DNA of 53,796 bases from Candidatus Omnitrophota bacterium (GTDB lineage: Bacteria > Omnitrophota > Gorgyraeia > Tantalellales > Tantalellaceae). Both the position numbers and the translations under genes were made by a program. The notes beneath the pieces were generated by a model. The model was not told the DNA's origin, ran no database searches, and worked only from the letters and a program-made list of their open reading frames with translations. Each line of letters starts with the position of its first letter. Positions within the stretch are counted from its first letter, which is position 1. Of this stretch, positions 15,701-30,700 are shown one piece after another. The stretch lies in NCBI GenBank assembly GCA_014728075.1, contig WJMG01000045.1, positions 1 through 53,796 on the forward strand, in the 5' to 3' direction.

Positions 15701-18700
15701 CTGGAGCTGTTATCCAGATCGAAATTGGAAGATATAAGGTAAGAGCCGTCCTCGGTGATCCGGACACCGGAAATGCCCTTGAGCCCTTCCTGACCGCTGT
15801 GGTAGACCCTGGAGAAAACGGGGCGTTCCCTTTTCTCCAGCATAGGTTCGGCCAGAGACAGCTTTTTAGCCTGCGAATTGATGGCCCTCCTCAGGGATCT
15901 GACCGCGGCATCCGGGGATATTACATGATCTATCCTTCCCCTCGTCACCAGTACGGGATCGGCTATCAGTATCTCGGCGTGATGCAGGTCCTTCTGCGAA
16001 GGCTCGTTTATGATAACCATACCCCCGGTAACGGCATCCGGGTTGAAATTGCTGGTATTCGGAGCTTCAGGCGTTATGGTAAGAGGCACCCATTCCATGT
16101 TCATGGTCTCCATGGCGCGGATGTCCATAATGTCCTGCGAGACGCTCAGATCGACATTCGTCGGGATCATCTTAGCATGGGCGCGCGTACCCTGTTTATA
16201 GCGCCTGCTGTCCTCGCTGAGCAGAAAGATCTCAATGTCCCTGTGCTCAAGCATGTCCCTGACATTCCTGTTCGGGACCTTGATCCATATCTCGAAGCTC
16301 TGCCTGTTCGACTCCATCGGTATGCTCTCCGGGAACCTGAACTCGATCCCGGCTTCCGTCATCGATGTATCGAATACTTCCCTCCGGGGTATCGAGAAAG
16401 AAAGCCTGTACCCCTTCCTTGCGTTCGGTATACTGCGATCCTCTCTTAGGTTGTTGTGCTCGCTCACTCCGTAAGGGAACATGACTCCGGGCATAGGTGT
16501 TATACTCGTACCGAAAACTTCCTCGTAAAGCCCCGTTCCATCATCGATAATACCGGCGAATTCAAGCCGCTTGAAGAATTTCCTGAACTGGGCTTCATAG
16601 AAATCGAGGGACCACTGCGTATCGTTCCTCACATCCGGGTCCGTGCTGTTATCCCTCCTTGTTTGTATCTCCTTCCTCTTATGTTCCATGAACGCTATCA
16701 TCCTGCGGTACATCCTTTCGGTACGCGGTGTTATATCACCACGGTTACGCATGTCCTTGACCATATCTATCCGCAGTTCTTTCAGGCCTCCCATGAAATC
16801 CTCATCGGTCAGCATGAAAAGCTCCTCGTCGGAAAGACTGTAGATATATCCCTGCTGATGGGCCTTCCTCGCCTCTTTGAGGACAACATAATACCTTCCC
16901 GTATCCTCGCTCCTTTTTATGGCGACCTTTCCCGCCACCAGAAAACCGAGCGTAAGTATCGGGGCTATGAGCAGAGGCAGCGCCACCCTGTAGAACCTGC
17001 CGGATATGGATTTACCTTTTGCTCTCCACCATCCGGGGGGATCCGTGAAAAGACGCGGGGTCTTGATACCGAAGCGGACCTTTCCGAGGTCCTGACGGCC
17101 TCTCCACCAAACGACACTGCCCATCCACCGTCCGAGCGTCTGATACAGCGCATAGGAAGCGGCAACGACCAGATGGTTGAAGTATTCGAGCATAACAACG
17201 GACCTCATTACCCAGCTCATGGCGTTGAGAGGAAGGCGTCCTATCGTGGCTATGGGCCTGTGGTAGAATGAACTTTTCGCATATCCGGCTATATTAAAAG
17301 CTGCCAGGAAAATGAAAGGCAGACTCCATCCGAAAGAAAGGAAACCGAAACTGTAAGCCAGAAAGCTGGCCACCATCGTTATAAGCCCGACTGCGAGGGC
17401 CGGCCGGCCGAATCGTATCTCCCCGGCCACGAAAGCCTTGTAGCTTTCGGCCTCCCCGATGGCCATCCTTACAGCCTGCAGGGCGACTTTACGCTCCTCT
17501 TCACTGTTTTCGAGTACTTCCACGAAAGACTCGTAATTGTCGGCTTCTTTCCAGTCCCCGTTCTTCCATACCTGGAGCAGATCTCTCTTCCCCCTGAGCT
17601 TTTTCACGAACTCGGACGCTTTGGCCTCGGAAGTACCTATCGCTTTAAGGGCTTCCTCCTGAGCCTCCATAGCGGTTATGTAAATCCCCATTATATCCAT
17701 CAGCTGCGCGTCATCGGTGTAGTCTATCTTCTCGGTATCGATATTATGCTCCTCGAGGATCTCCTTGAGACCGAAGAAATGAGTATAGTCCTTATCCTCT
17801 ATACCCAGGAGGTTCCTGGCGGATTCCGCCATGGATTCCTCGTCCATGAGACATTTCCTGAAAGCGGTACTCGCGCCCATATAGGTCTGTATCAGCATCG
17901 GGCTGGTGAACATCACAACACCGATGAAGGTGGTCACGAGCCACGCGTTGAGAAGCGGTATCTGGCCCTGCAGAAGGTTGGCGACATGCTTAACGAATCT
18001 GGGAAAGACCCTTATCGCCGCCGGCACCATCGAAGCGAGCGGCAGCATTATGGCCAGGAGCACCAGTCCGTAAGCGTCTGTGATCAGGAACATGAGGCCC
18101 GCCGCCAGAGCGGCAAGAGTGCCTGAAGAGAGATGGGTAATGAACTGAAATTTCATGTACCCCATCACTTTCACCGGATCTATGTCGTGCTGGCGCTGTT
18201 TAAGCACACCCATCCTTTCAAGGACATTGTATATCACCTTGCCTCCGTAATAGAAGGCGTAACCGAAAAAGACAAAGCCGACCAACGAGGCTCCGAGCCC
18301 GGGCAGAACGAACTGCCTGCTCCCCAAACACCCCCAGACGAAAGCGGCGCCCAGATACTGTCCCATGAACATAAGCGCGGCCGGAAGGTAAGAAAGCGTG
18401 GCGCCGAAGGTCTGGAGAGATATCCACCTCGCGCGCTGGTACCACCAGGGAGTACCAACCTGCGGGAGCGGGTCTTCCAGTATCTGCGTGCTCTTTCCTT
18501 CCGATCTCGTGTTTATAAGCCCCAGGGTAGCCGTCCTTCCTCCGAGCTCGGAGTCCTCGATAATGTTGTAGCCGTCCCATACGCCCGGGATGCTGTATTT
18601 ATTCAGTACATCTCCGTAGAGTGAAGCCGGGACGAAGATCTTCCTGTCCTTGCCGACAAAACTTCCGGCCAGATCGGCCACTCTAAGCGCGAGCCTGACA

Positions 18701-21700
18701 ATGGAACGGATTATAAGGCTCTTCATGAGAGGATTGTTCCTCCCCTTCATCAAAAGTTCCTCTTCTTTATCCGCCCTCTCCAGGTTTATCTTCTCTTTCA
18801 GCGGGAACTGAAGCATCTGGTGCCCCATACGGTTAGAAAGCGGAATAAGTCCGACAACATTATCGCCGTCCTTTATCGCCTTGACACCGGCAAGCATATT
18901 CCACCTGAAATTGTTTCCCGTACCGCCCAGGAACAGAAAACCGAATTTGGTCTGGCCGGGCTGTATAGTGGAATGCCAGAGAAGGTAGTCCATGTGCGAT
19001 TCTCTGCTGAGCATGGGGTCTCCCGTGATGACCAGCCTGAGTTCGGACTGTATTACGAAGGGCATGTGCCTTTCGGAGAACTCGTTTTCTATGAAGTTCT
19101 GCCTGGGGCCCTTATCGCTCTCCCTGACGCTTCCGGATTTTTCCAGCATGGCCTGAGTGAGAGCCCAGACCTCGTACTTGCCTTTCTCCCTCTTATCGCC
19201 GCTCCTCTTCCACTGTAGAACTTCCTCGATATCCAGCTTTTCTCCCACCATGATATCGTTGACCTCTTCCCGGGTAAGCCCGTGGCTGCTCCTTATATCG
19301 TTTATCCTGGACCTGATCTCTTCCGAGACTTCGTCCATGTCCACGCTCTTCATGTCGTATTTCCAGGCGTTCACGAAAGCCCAGAGCTGGTATTTCGCCC
19401 TTTCTTTCGCTCCCCCGTCTATAAGTTCCAGTGCATCGTCAAAGCTCATTCCGGCAACGGCCTGCACATCAGAGCTTCTCACGCCGGCGGCTTTACGCAG
19501 CCTCAATATGGTACTGTCGTATTCGTCGGCAAGCCTTATCTGTTCGGAAGAATAGTCCATCCCCCACCTGTCGGCGCCGGTCAGGTCCTCGGACCCGCGG
19601 GCAAGCATCCCGGATGTCTGCGCGAGGAACCTTGCGGTCTTGAGAAGATAATGCACGGGTATTCTGAGAAGCCAGTCCACGCTCGGGTGAAGGTCAAAGT
19701 CGTGCACATTCTTCACCACGGGCCTTTCGTTGAATTCCCTGAGCTGCTCCCGGATCTTACGCTGGCGCATACCCCATATGCACATCTTGGACCCGAGGTT
19801 AAGGATACCGAGCCTGTCTTCCTGGTCGACGAGCTCCACCGAGAAGGGCTCCTCTATGTCGTTGTCGGCATAGATGCGTTTGGCCCTTGCCACGGCGGCC
19901 GAGTTCATCGGCGGCTTCATCCTGACCTTCCGGTTGAATGTATAGTTATGACCCCATTCGGGAAATTTCATCGCGTAAATGTTCTTCCTGAGGTGATACA
20001 ACGGATTGTTGTTCCCCGGGCCTTCGTCTATCCCTTCCTCGTTGCCGTAGATCTTTTCGTTTATGGAGGCCGCTCCTCCCGCGTCGTCGTTGTCCAGCGC
20101 GAGGATGTAGTCTATCTCGCCGGGCCAGGAAGCGTTCGCGCTCTTGATGGTCTGCACGACATTCCTTCCGGCGTCCCCGGAGAATACCGTATCCATTACA
20201 GCAAGTTTATAGAATATGGCCTCGGGTTCGCTGCCTTCATCGACCTTCCGGGCCATCTCCCTTATCTCCTCGCGGCTGAACTGCCATCTCTCTTCGCCTT
20301 CCTGGTCGAACCGGTAGTCCTGAAGCTGCTTGTCGAACACCTCAGAGGCGTAAGAGAAATCTCCGTTCATGACCTGGACCTTTATGTCCTCGTTCCTCTT
20401 GAAGATCGTAAGGAGTCTTTCCCTGGCGAGTATCCTCCGTATATCCTCCATGCTGAGCCTTTCGACTATATCGGCATTATGGATAGTGTTCTGCGCGTCC
20501 CTGATCTCGGCGGGAAGCGCGGGGAGTTTTTCGTCGTTCTCTATAACATCTATGAGCTTTTTCCTGTCCGCGTTATTGATAAGGAATATGATCAAATGGG
20601 ACTTGGTCTGCGTTCTTATCCTGTTAACCGCCCATTTGCTCATTGACTCACCTTTCCAGAGCCTCCAGAGCGTCCTGAAGAACCCCGAGTATTTTCTCGA
20701 CACCCTGGCCCAGACCTCTCTGGCGTTGGAAGCGTCTATTGACTCTCCTTCGCCAAGCACATTCGGGAACTTATCCTCCATGTCTTCTCTTATCTCGTTA
20801 AGCATCTGGGCAAGCACCTCTTCGGGAATTATGTTCAAAATATCACTGTCGGTGACCATTTCCCCGCTGCCGTAAAGGAATTTTCTCAAATGAGATACGC
20901 CCCAGAAATTACGGACCACCGGGGTGGAAAGCATTTTCTTCAGAACCGTGCCCAGTCCTTTCCTTACGCCGAGAGCACCCGCGGCCAACAGGGCCGCGAA
21001 AGCGATCCCCGAGGTGAAATAGCTCGCTACGAGAGCGGCCGTCCCCGCGAGGAAGAAAACATCGAAACCGTGGCCCTCTATACGCTCATTACCGGTAAAG
21101 TGGCCGGCCCCGAAAAAGGCCATCTTGATCAGCATATTTATGAAGCCGTAAGCCGCCGCCATGGCCACGAACTGGCTGATACCGATCATGGAGACCGTGA
21201 AAGCAGGCGCGTCGGGAAGCCATACCATAATATCCATCAGTCTGACATACATGGCAGTCCACGGACCCATGAGAAGCGCCGCGATCACCGCTATTATAAG
21301 CGCCGGCGCCAGCCTCTTGAAAGGCTCGAGTATACTGCTCCTGGACGCTCCGGGTCCGCCGAGACCCTTGTGCATCTTGACTATCTCGGATTCCTGGGCC
21401 CTTCGAACCTCTTCTTCTTCACGCGCTACCTCTATAAGGCTGGATCCTCCTATGCCTTTCCTTCCCATCTCCCTTATGTTCCTGAGCCTCTGGGAAAGTT
21501 CCGTAGCGTGCATCGGGAGCACCGTCATGGGAGCCGTATGCCAGCTTTCGTCGTATACCGTTCTTCCGTTATGCGGCTCATCCGCTTTGACCGGCCTATA
21601 GGAAAGGGCTCTGTTTCTGTACCATTCCCTCTGGCCGGCCCTGTCGGCATCCTCGTATCCCTCGGGTACCGGCATGAGCCCGTAAAACTGCTCTTCACGG

Positions 21701-24700
21701 CTGAAAGAAGCGGTGCCTTCCACCATAGAGTCGATCTCCTTCTTTCTGGCGGCGGTCAGCGTTCCGTAAGATACCCCGTCGCCGTACTCTTCGACCGTAA
21801 GCCTCTGTTTCAGGCGCATGACCATTTCTTCCTGCATTGAACGCTTCTGCTCTTCGTCCATATCTTCATAGGTAAGATCGTAGTTGTCCCTGGCGTACTT
21901 CTCCTTCTCTTCTGCGGAAAAATCGGTACTGTATTTCGCGGGAACAGTCTTTTTCGAGACATGCGTCGCCCTTACCTGGTCGTATGCCGGGCCGTGCACC
22001 CAGAAAGTCGGTATAAGGAAGTTCAGAGGCGAAATACCGTAATGCGCCCATGAATGCAGAGTAAAACCTTCGCTGTCCTCTTCATTAATGAACCTCAGCC
22101 AGTCGGCGCAGTATTCCGCGTAATCCGGGATATAGACCTTCATCGTCTTGACCTGGAGCCTCTCGTGAAGTTCACCGAAAGGCGCCTGCACAGTAAGGGT
22201 CAGAAGGGCCTCTTTTTCCTCTTCCTTAAGCCCCGACTTTTCCGCGGCGTCCTGCACGCTCTTCTTGAAATCATCCAGAGCTGTTATCATCTGCTCGAGT
22301 ACGAGCTTCTGCCTCTTTGACTGGACCCTGTCCTCGAAAGACTTGATCTCCAGACCGAACAGCCTGAGAAAGAATCTCACGGTATCGTAAAGCATTCCCG
22401 AGACCACATAAAGATTTCTGAAGGTCTCGATGACCGCCCGCTTCTTCTCTTCGCGGTAAAGCTCGTCCTTCACCTTTTCCTTCCGGGAATCGTCAAGCGC
22501 CGCGTACTTGGACCCGTACAGCCTCTTCGCGATGCGGTCGGCGTACTTGGCCCCGAACACCGTATCGGACACAACTTTCTTATCCTCGGCGGAAAGCCGG
22601 CCGTAAGAAACCCCTTCGGCTTCCTCGTTATTCTTCGACCTCTGTTCGTACCCGTCTTCGGTAACGGCGAACAGTGTGCCGGCCGCCTTGTCCAGGTCCT
22701 TGTCGAGGTCTCCATTTTTCATCTCTTTGCGGAAGGCAGACTCCCTTATCCTGTGGCCGAGATAGGCCGGTATCAGGAGCCTGATAAGGTTCACATAAGA
22801 CACCACGCTCCAGAGAAGGAACACTCCGCCTGCCGCGGGGATCGCGACAGGCCAGTTCCAGCCCAGGATCAATGTGGAAAGTCCGAGAAAGAAGAAGAAT
22901 ATACCGGAACCGTTGAAATAGCTTCTTACCGGGAATTTCTTACCCTCAGCCCCGAACTGCTTTTCATCCTTGTTCCAGACGACACCGAAGGGGTTCAGGA
23001 CAACATGCGCTTCCTTATAATCGGAAGTAAGCTTCCTTGTAGCTTTTGTTATGGACTTTTCGAGTCCGGCTATGGTCTTGTCCTGCTGGTCGGTTATGCC
23101 CGGCTGTACGGGGGTCACCTTCACACCTTCGGAGCCGGAATAGGCTACTTGTTCTTCAGCGCCGGATCTCTCTTCCTCTTTGAGAGGAAGCTGGCTGCCG
23201 CCACTGCGTCCGGCATGCGCGGAAAAGACCCTGCCGTAGAGTATATGCATAAGCATGAGCAATCCCGCGGCGAGCAGGGAAATCCCCGCCCACTTGGTGA
23301 ACTTGAACATCCTGGACTTTATCAGGTCCCAGCCCGCCTCGCTTATAGCCTGGGCAAGAGTTATCCTTTCCTCGATAAGAGCGTTGATGGTATCGAGCCT
23401 CGTCCTCGCGTCGATCTCGTCCAGCCCTTCTTTCGCGCAGTCGGAAGCCAGATCGCAGAGTATGTCCGTATAAAGATGGCCTTTCTCCGAAACCGCGGGC
23501 TCCCTGTCCCTGTAATCAGGATGATGGGCCAGCAGGTTCCTGTAGAACCTTTCGAGCGCTTCGCTGGCGTGTGGATCGTCCAGTATCATGTCTATCTTCG
23601 CGGTCAGGTCACCGAACGACACCTCCGGGCTTTCCGCTTCCTCAAGACCTTCGGCCACTCGCGCCGAGTAGACCAGCCTTCCTATGGAATCGTTCCCGCC
23701 CTTTATCACGGAATCCGGGTCACCTCCGGTGGTAAGATCAAAGACCTTGGCTATCGAAGGAACATCCTTTCCTTGGTATGCTCCCGCGAAACCGGAATAT
23801 ATGTTCCTGCCGGTCTCCACTATATCCCGTTTGGCGCTTTCGCTGAGAGGGGCTATCTTGTTCTTCCAGTGAAGAAGGCTGCCGCAGTGATCTTCGCTTA
23901 TCATCCTGACCTCACGGCCTCTCATCTCCAGAAGTTCCGACAGCTCTTCCCCGAGAACATCCTCGTATAGCGCGATGTCCCCCCTGGAAACGACATCGAA
24001 GTTCCCGTCATCGAAAACAGCATCCTTCCTGACTTCCGAAATCGTCTGGTTACCTATGGAAAAATCAGCATCGTCAACAAACACCCTGGTAAGCTCCGGT
24101 TCGGCGGCCTCCCAGAAATATATGCCGTCGGAAAGGACGAAAAGCCTCTTGAGCACATCAAGCTCTTTGTCCCCGGAATCGTAAACCAGAACATTGTCCT
24201 TTCCTTCCTGTTCTATGCGGACGCCTTTCACCTGTATCGAGCTGGAAAGGACCTTACCGTCGGGAAGGCACGGGGAAATATACACATTGCCTTCTTCCTC
24301 TCCCCTGAAGTGCTGTATGTAGAGCTTTACGGGTACTATTTCACCGTTTTCGTCGGTCCTGTATTCGTAAAGCTGCCTGGTAACGACCTTCTCGTTGCCT
24401 CTGACGCGGCCGTCATCGCGTATTTCTATGTCCTCGACCTGTCCTATGACCGGACCCGCCTTGTGCATCAGGGCGTCGTATATGGACTTGAATATCCGGC
24501 CGCTCTTGCTTGTGCTCATGTATATCCGACCGCTCGGGTCCAGCGTATACTGGACAACCGGCTCAAGCTCGCCTCTCTGGTTCCTGGAGAACTCGTAACC
24601 GAACTTCAGCAGCAGCTTCTCATACCCTTCCACCCTTACGACGAGGCTGTCCTTGTCGAGGGAATAAAGTTTTTGCCTGAACGCGGGAAGATCTATCTCT

Positions 24701-27700
24701 CCCCTTATGTACTGTTTCTCGATGTCTTCCACCAGGAAACCCACATTTTCGGGATTGATCCTGGCTACTGTAAGGTTGGGGCGTATCCTGTGCGCTTTAA
24801 AAAGGCCTCCCTTGAGCTTGGGGTCCACATAGGCCCTGTCTACATATTTCGTGTAATGGTAATTGCCCTTATATCCTATGTAAGCATAAGGTTCTCCGGC
24901 ATCAGGAGAGACCGTGTGGTCGTCTGATATCTCGGCGCCGATCCTCATCGCGAAGGCGTGTGAAGTGTTCTCGTCTATCTCCGTCCCCTCGTATCCCAGG
25001 AGGTACACATAGAACAGACCGCTCCCGGAAAGAACCTTGTCTGCCTTTTTCACCACATGCTGAACGAACCTTATCGCGGGCCTGGAATCGAGCGTGTTAT
25101 AGCCGAAGACCTCTTCCTTCTGCCTGCCGTCGATCCGGCGCGCGTATACAGTTCTGACCGGAAGCCCTATCTCCATGTCCTTTCTGTTAGTCGTAAGATA
25201 ATCGTGTCCGGTATCGTAATAAGTAACTACACCTTCATTGTGCTCTTCTATGCGGTCCACCCTTACGCTTTCGGGGGAAACATAATGGAACACCTTGGTA
25301 GCTATAGGGCTGACCTCTTTTTTTAGCTGGTTGGCGGGACGGTCGAAAAATGTCCTCGTCACCTTTTCGGGCACTACCCTGCCTTCCACGAAGCGTTTGC
25401 GCGTTTCGGTCTCTTTCGCCTTGAGATCCTTCCGCTCTCCCGTGCCGGTCTTATGGTATTCGATCTCGACCACCGAGGGGTATCTGTTCCTGACCACCAT
25501 ATCACCGAGAAGGCCAAGCGCTTTCCTCAGTTCCTTTATATCGTCGGCGTTCTCGTCCTCGCCTTCCGCTTCGGGGGTAGCCCTGTACATCATAGTTATC
25601 ATGTCTTCCGCGGACACCCAGTCGCCCGAGTCAAGGTACGCTTCCAATTCGCCCAGGGCTTCCCGCATCTGGGTATCTTCGTCAACCATGATGGAAAGAT
25701 ACGCGTTCCTGTGCTTCATCCCTTCTATAACATTACTGTACCACCTGAAATAATCTTTCAGCTTTTCATCGTCGAATTTCTGAGTATGGTCGATGACCTT
25801 TTTCAGGCTGCCGTCGTCGTTGTACTCGAAAGTCCTTTCGGTCTTTTCTCGCCGGGCATCTACCCTGCCGTCACGCACATCGACCCCGCTTACCTCCCTT
25901 TCCGAAAGATCTTTTCGTATGCCGTCGGAAACGAAAGTACGGCCCTTCATGTTCTCGTCCACCCCGGCAGCCCTCAAAGCGTCTATCTCAGAAGCTTTCC
26001 TGAGGATGTCTTCCGCATCGGTAAATTTCGTATAAGCCTTGCCTTCCTTATCGTACCCTATAGCCGAAACGACCTGCATTTTATCGAGGTCCAGCCTGTT
26101 GTCCGGGGTTACGACCACGCCGATGACCTCCGCTATGGGGTTCTCTCTGTCCCAACCCTTCCTTTCAGGCACGACATAGGTCCTTCCGGCGGACCGCTCC
26201 TGGCCTATCTCTTTAAGCTGTTCGGCTCCGGCTTTGTAATGTATGTATACGAGACCGTCCTTGTACTCCATGACCGAAAGGACCACCGGCTCACCGGTAA
26301 CTCCCCGTTCGCTCACCTGGACGCCTCCAAGCTCCATTACCGGCCGGTCGGTTTCACCCTCGACCAGGTCTTCTATCCTGTAGACGAACACCCTGCCCGC
26401 CATAGCTGGCACAGCGCCGAATTTCTTGGGATTTATTCCGGCTTTTTTCAGCCTGTCCCTTTCATCCGCGAGCACTTTTTCGTCGGAAGCGTACTGGCTG
26501 TAAAGGACCCCCTCTTCGTCATCGATGAACGAGGTCTTTACGGGGGTGCCCTTCCTGGTTATCCGTCCTTCCTTTATTTCGCATCCGGTCACCTCTCCGA
26601 CCACTATATCGCGGCCCTGCCTTTCCTCGGTAACGAAGGTCTTGCCGGCGAGATAATGCACTTTTCCGGGATCTTCTCCGGCTTTTTTGAGCACCTGAGT
26701 ATCCTCGGTAAAACGCGTCCAGGTCCTGTCCCCTTCATACGCCATTCGTTTAACCGTCTCTCCGGCGCGCACTATCTTACCGTCCTTTATAACAGTACCC
26801 ACCTCGACACGGAAAGCCCTTTTATCCACATCCCATTTCTGGAATCCGCCGAGCCACTCCCTTACGGCGGCCACGGCCTGGTCGTTCTCCACACCGATGT
26901 CCTGCAACTGGTCAAGGAGCACCTGGGTAAAATCCTGACGGTCAGACCCCAGTGTCTTTTTGACTATGTCATCCACCACTATCGGGTCTATCCCCATCTT
27001 GGTCAGTATTAAGGTAAGGTCCTTTGCCCTCGAATCCATGCGGCTTACAAAAGTCTTGCCGGCCAGGTCAGAAGCTTTGTCAGGCTCTATGCCGGCCCTC
27101 AGGAGTTCTTCCCTCGAAGCGAACTGGGTCCAGACCATGTTCCCCTGGTAAGCCATGGAAGCGATCTGCCTGCCGTCGTAGATAAGGCCGAGAGGCTGAT
27201 GGGAATCGTCTTCCCGGGACTTGAAAGTGCGGCCCCTGAGGTCGGGATCGAATCCGCCGTCCTTAAGAAGTTCCGCCGCCCTCGCGTCAGCCTTTTCCTT
27301 TTTCTCGGGATCCTCGAGCTCGTCTTTATCAAGAAGGTCTTCCGCTCCCAGGTAATGGGTATACACGAAACCGTCCTTATACCCGACCCATACTATCTGG
27401 TCGCCCTTGTGCTTTCCGGGCTGACCCATCACTATGGGCATGTTGGCGAAAACCCCTATGCTCTTTTTAGGATCGTCCGCGTGAGCCTGAAAAGCCACTT
27501 TGGAGCCGGGGCGCTGGCTGTATATATACTCGCCGCGCTTTTCCTCTATTTTCACGAGCTTACCCTCCACCCCGATGTTCACGCCTTCAGCTTCGAGATC
27601 TATGGACATCGCGCCCTTCCATACCTCTCTCTGCTCAAGAAGGTTGCCGTCGGCATCCTTGTAGCTTACGAATACCTGCCCGGGATATTCCGGATCTATC

Positions 27701-30700
27701 GTGTAGAGCACGAAACCTTCTTCGGGTATGCTCACTTCATAGACGGTCTTTGTCAATGTTCCGTCCGGGTCGTAATAGTTGAACAGGTTGAAGATGCTGG
27801 CCCTGGGCAGTTCGTAGGGCTGGCTGTACCGTAATATTGTCTTGCCCTCGACTTCGTGCATGTCGTCGGCCAGGACATTGACGATAAGCTGGTCGTAATC
27901 CGAAACCCTTGTCTTCTCGAGATTGCCGTCCTCCGCTTTTTCGGTATGCATGACCTTTTTCACATCGTGGGGTTCGTCGAAAAGGAACGCCGCTATCTTA
28001 TATCCCGAACGGCCCGTTTCCGGGTCTATCGGGCTGTACCACTCCAGGGCTATCGCGGGTTCCCCGTTCTCGTCGCAGGTGATCGTCCGGCTGGAGCCGA
28101 GAAAATACTCTTCTACCCTTTCAGCAGAATCGCTGGGAAGCTTTATTTCCAGTTCCTTGTCCTTACCGACCTTTAGGACCAGTATTCTGGAATCCGGGTC
28201 GTGTTTCTGGTAATCCGTACCCTCGAACCTTATACCCGTCACGACATAAGGGGTCCGGGAACCGGCGCTTTCGCTTTTCTGCCTGACTATGCGCACTTTT
28301 CCTCTTCCGACCAGGGAATCCTTGAGGTGTTTTCCGCGTATTATATGCACCGTACTCTGATCGCGCTCGTCCCTGGTCCTGGGGGGTTTCACCAGATAGG
28401 AAAAATTCCTTGTGCCGTCGGATTCCACTATCCTTATCTCTTTCTCCAGGAACGAATGTACTCCGTCCCTGACCCTGTAGACCTTGTAAGTATGCACCCT
28501 GGAGTCTTTGGGCATCGCGAGGGTCTTACCGAAAGGCAGGTGGGCTCTCGCTTCCCTGTCGTCCAGGACATCCATATCGTCCACTTTCACGCGCACGGTC
28601 ATGTCCCCCCGGACCGTACCCTCCACTTCGTCGTATTCGAGGCTTTTGTTTAGGGGGGCCTCAAAGCTCAACAGTTCGTCCCTGACCCTTCCCTGGGAAA
28701 GCACCGGACCGAGCACGGTCACCTTTTCGATCCTTGAAAGGTCTTTTTCATCGCGTTCTATCACTACCACGCACTTTCCGGAAGAAGGTATCCTGTGTCC
28801 GGCGATAAACCCGTCTTCGGGGAGAGCCACATTCCTGACTATAAAGGCATCGATATTCGTAATACTCGCCCCCTCGAAGACCTGTACCTCACCGGCTTCC
28901 CGCCTGTCAGGGGTCCTGGGTACGGTAAGCGTGCCCACGACCACTTTTTCGGCCTCGACCTGTTCGGGGACATTCATGGTTATCTTGCCGCCAAAACGCG
29001 TACTCGCGATAGCGGAAGAAGCAACTTCGCCGCTCCCGGAAAGCCGGTTTTCTTCACCCGAAACGGCTTTCTCTAGACTTTCGTATTTTCCGATCAATTT
29101 CCCCGAGGCATCGTACCTGTCGAAACATTCCGTCAGGTCCTTTATCTCGGTATCTGCCCCGAAAACGCCTCGAACTATGTACCCTCCGTCGGCCATCAGG
29201 AACCTCTCGTCTATGTCTTCGTCCCCCGCGGACGGTTCTATGGTGTAGCTCTGAAGCAGCTGCCGTTCTTCCAGGCCGGCTTCCTCGGTCACATAGACCT
29301 TCCTGAGATCTCTCTGCTTTCCGTCTTCGGTCACGGAATATATGCGTTCCGTCGTCCTTGCCCTGTAGCCCTCTTCGGTATGTACGATCCTTACCTCGAC
29401 CTCGCTGACCTCCCCGGTGAACTCACCGTCCTCGAAAACGGTTTTCTGGAACCTGAGGACGCCCTTGGTAAGGCTTTTCTCCCTTTCTTCGGGGGTTTCG
29501 GGTGTGGTTATTATGCGCTTTACGCTGCCGCCTTCCTGCACGATGGTCTCTATGACATACCCCTCGTTGTCGGAAGCCTTTATCTGTATAAGGTTCCCTT
29601 CGGCGTCGTAATGCTCTTCTATCCAGCCGCTGACATAATGCGGACCGCCGGCCTGCGCCTGGTAGACCGGTATATACACCCACATATCCTTGTTGTTATT
29701 GAGCCTGGCGGATCTGGGTATCTCGGTCTTGTTGCCCAGCCCCGTCCACCAGGAAACGGCGTTAACGCTTCCTTCTATCCAGCGCCCGTCGGAAAAGAAT
29801 TTCTCCGGATAAGAGTTCTCGGCCCAATCCACATTGTCCCCGCCGAAAAACGAGTAGATTATGTCGCTCATCGTAGCGCCGTTCTCCACTCTGGCCCTGA
29901 TAAGCTCTCTCTGCCTAACTATCATCGAGGTAAGTCTTTCCTCGTAAACCGCCTGTTCCCATATGGGATAATTCTCGGACCGGAGAGTGCCGACATTAAA
30001 AAGCGGATATCCTATTATCCTGACCGCGGCCCTGTCCACAAGTGCCTGCCATTCTTCGGGCCTCGTGGGCCTGTCTGCCCACAGGTCCTTGAGCGGCCTC
30101 TTGCCTATATCGACGGATTCGCCGTCCGAAACGGCGTTTATCATAGGATGATAAGTAAGCGCCTGGTGCATCAGCCTGGCCGGAAAGCCTTTGTCTATCC
30201 TGGACCTCATGCGGTCGGATACGCCCGGGAACTTGAAACTTTCGGTGAACCTGAGACTCTTATCCGTATCCTGGAACTGTCTCTGGACATCCCCGGCGAA
30301 CCTCCGGTCAATTATGTTGGGCAGCTCTTTGTTCAGCTTGCCCTGCTGGTACATTCCGAAACCCGATTTAACGACGCTGCTGGCCGTGCCCCCCCATATG
30401 GGATGGGCGAACATTATGGCCTTGGTGCCTATTATCCTCATTATGGTCAGAAAGGAGAGCTCCGGATCTTCCGCCATACCTATCATGGGTTTGGCGCCTT
30501 CTTCAGTTATGGCTCTCGGCATGAGGGATGTTACGAGCGCTTTTCCTTTGGGAATGTGGGGCCTGTACTGTACTCCCACAGTAACTCCGTAACTGCCGTC
30601 ATACATCGGGTATATGCTCACGAAAAGACCCATGAGCTTATCCTCGTCGCCCAGGAACACGGTTGTCCCTACCCCGTTCGGACCGAAATTGAGACCGAGA

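Noticed and set aside
25900-29000. RHS/YD-type toxin repeats
   Set aside because: The repeated strands lack the YDxxGRL core and there is no variable toxin tail; the AGKTFV anchors are different.
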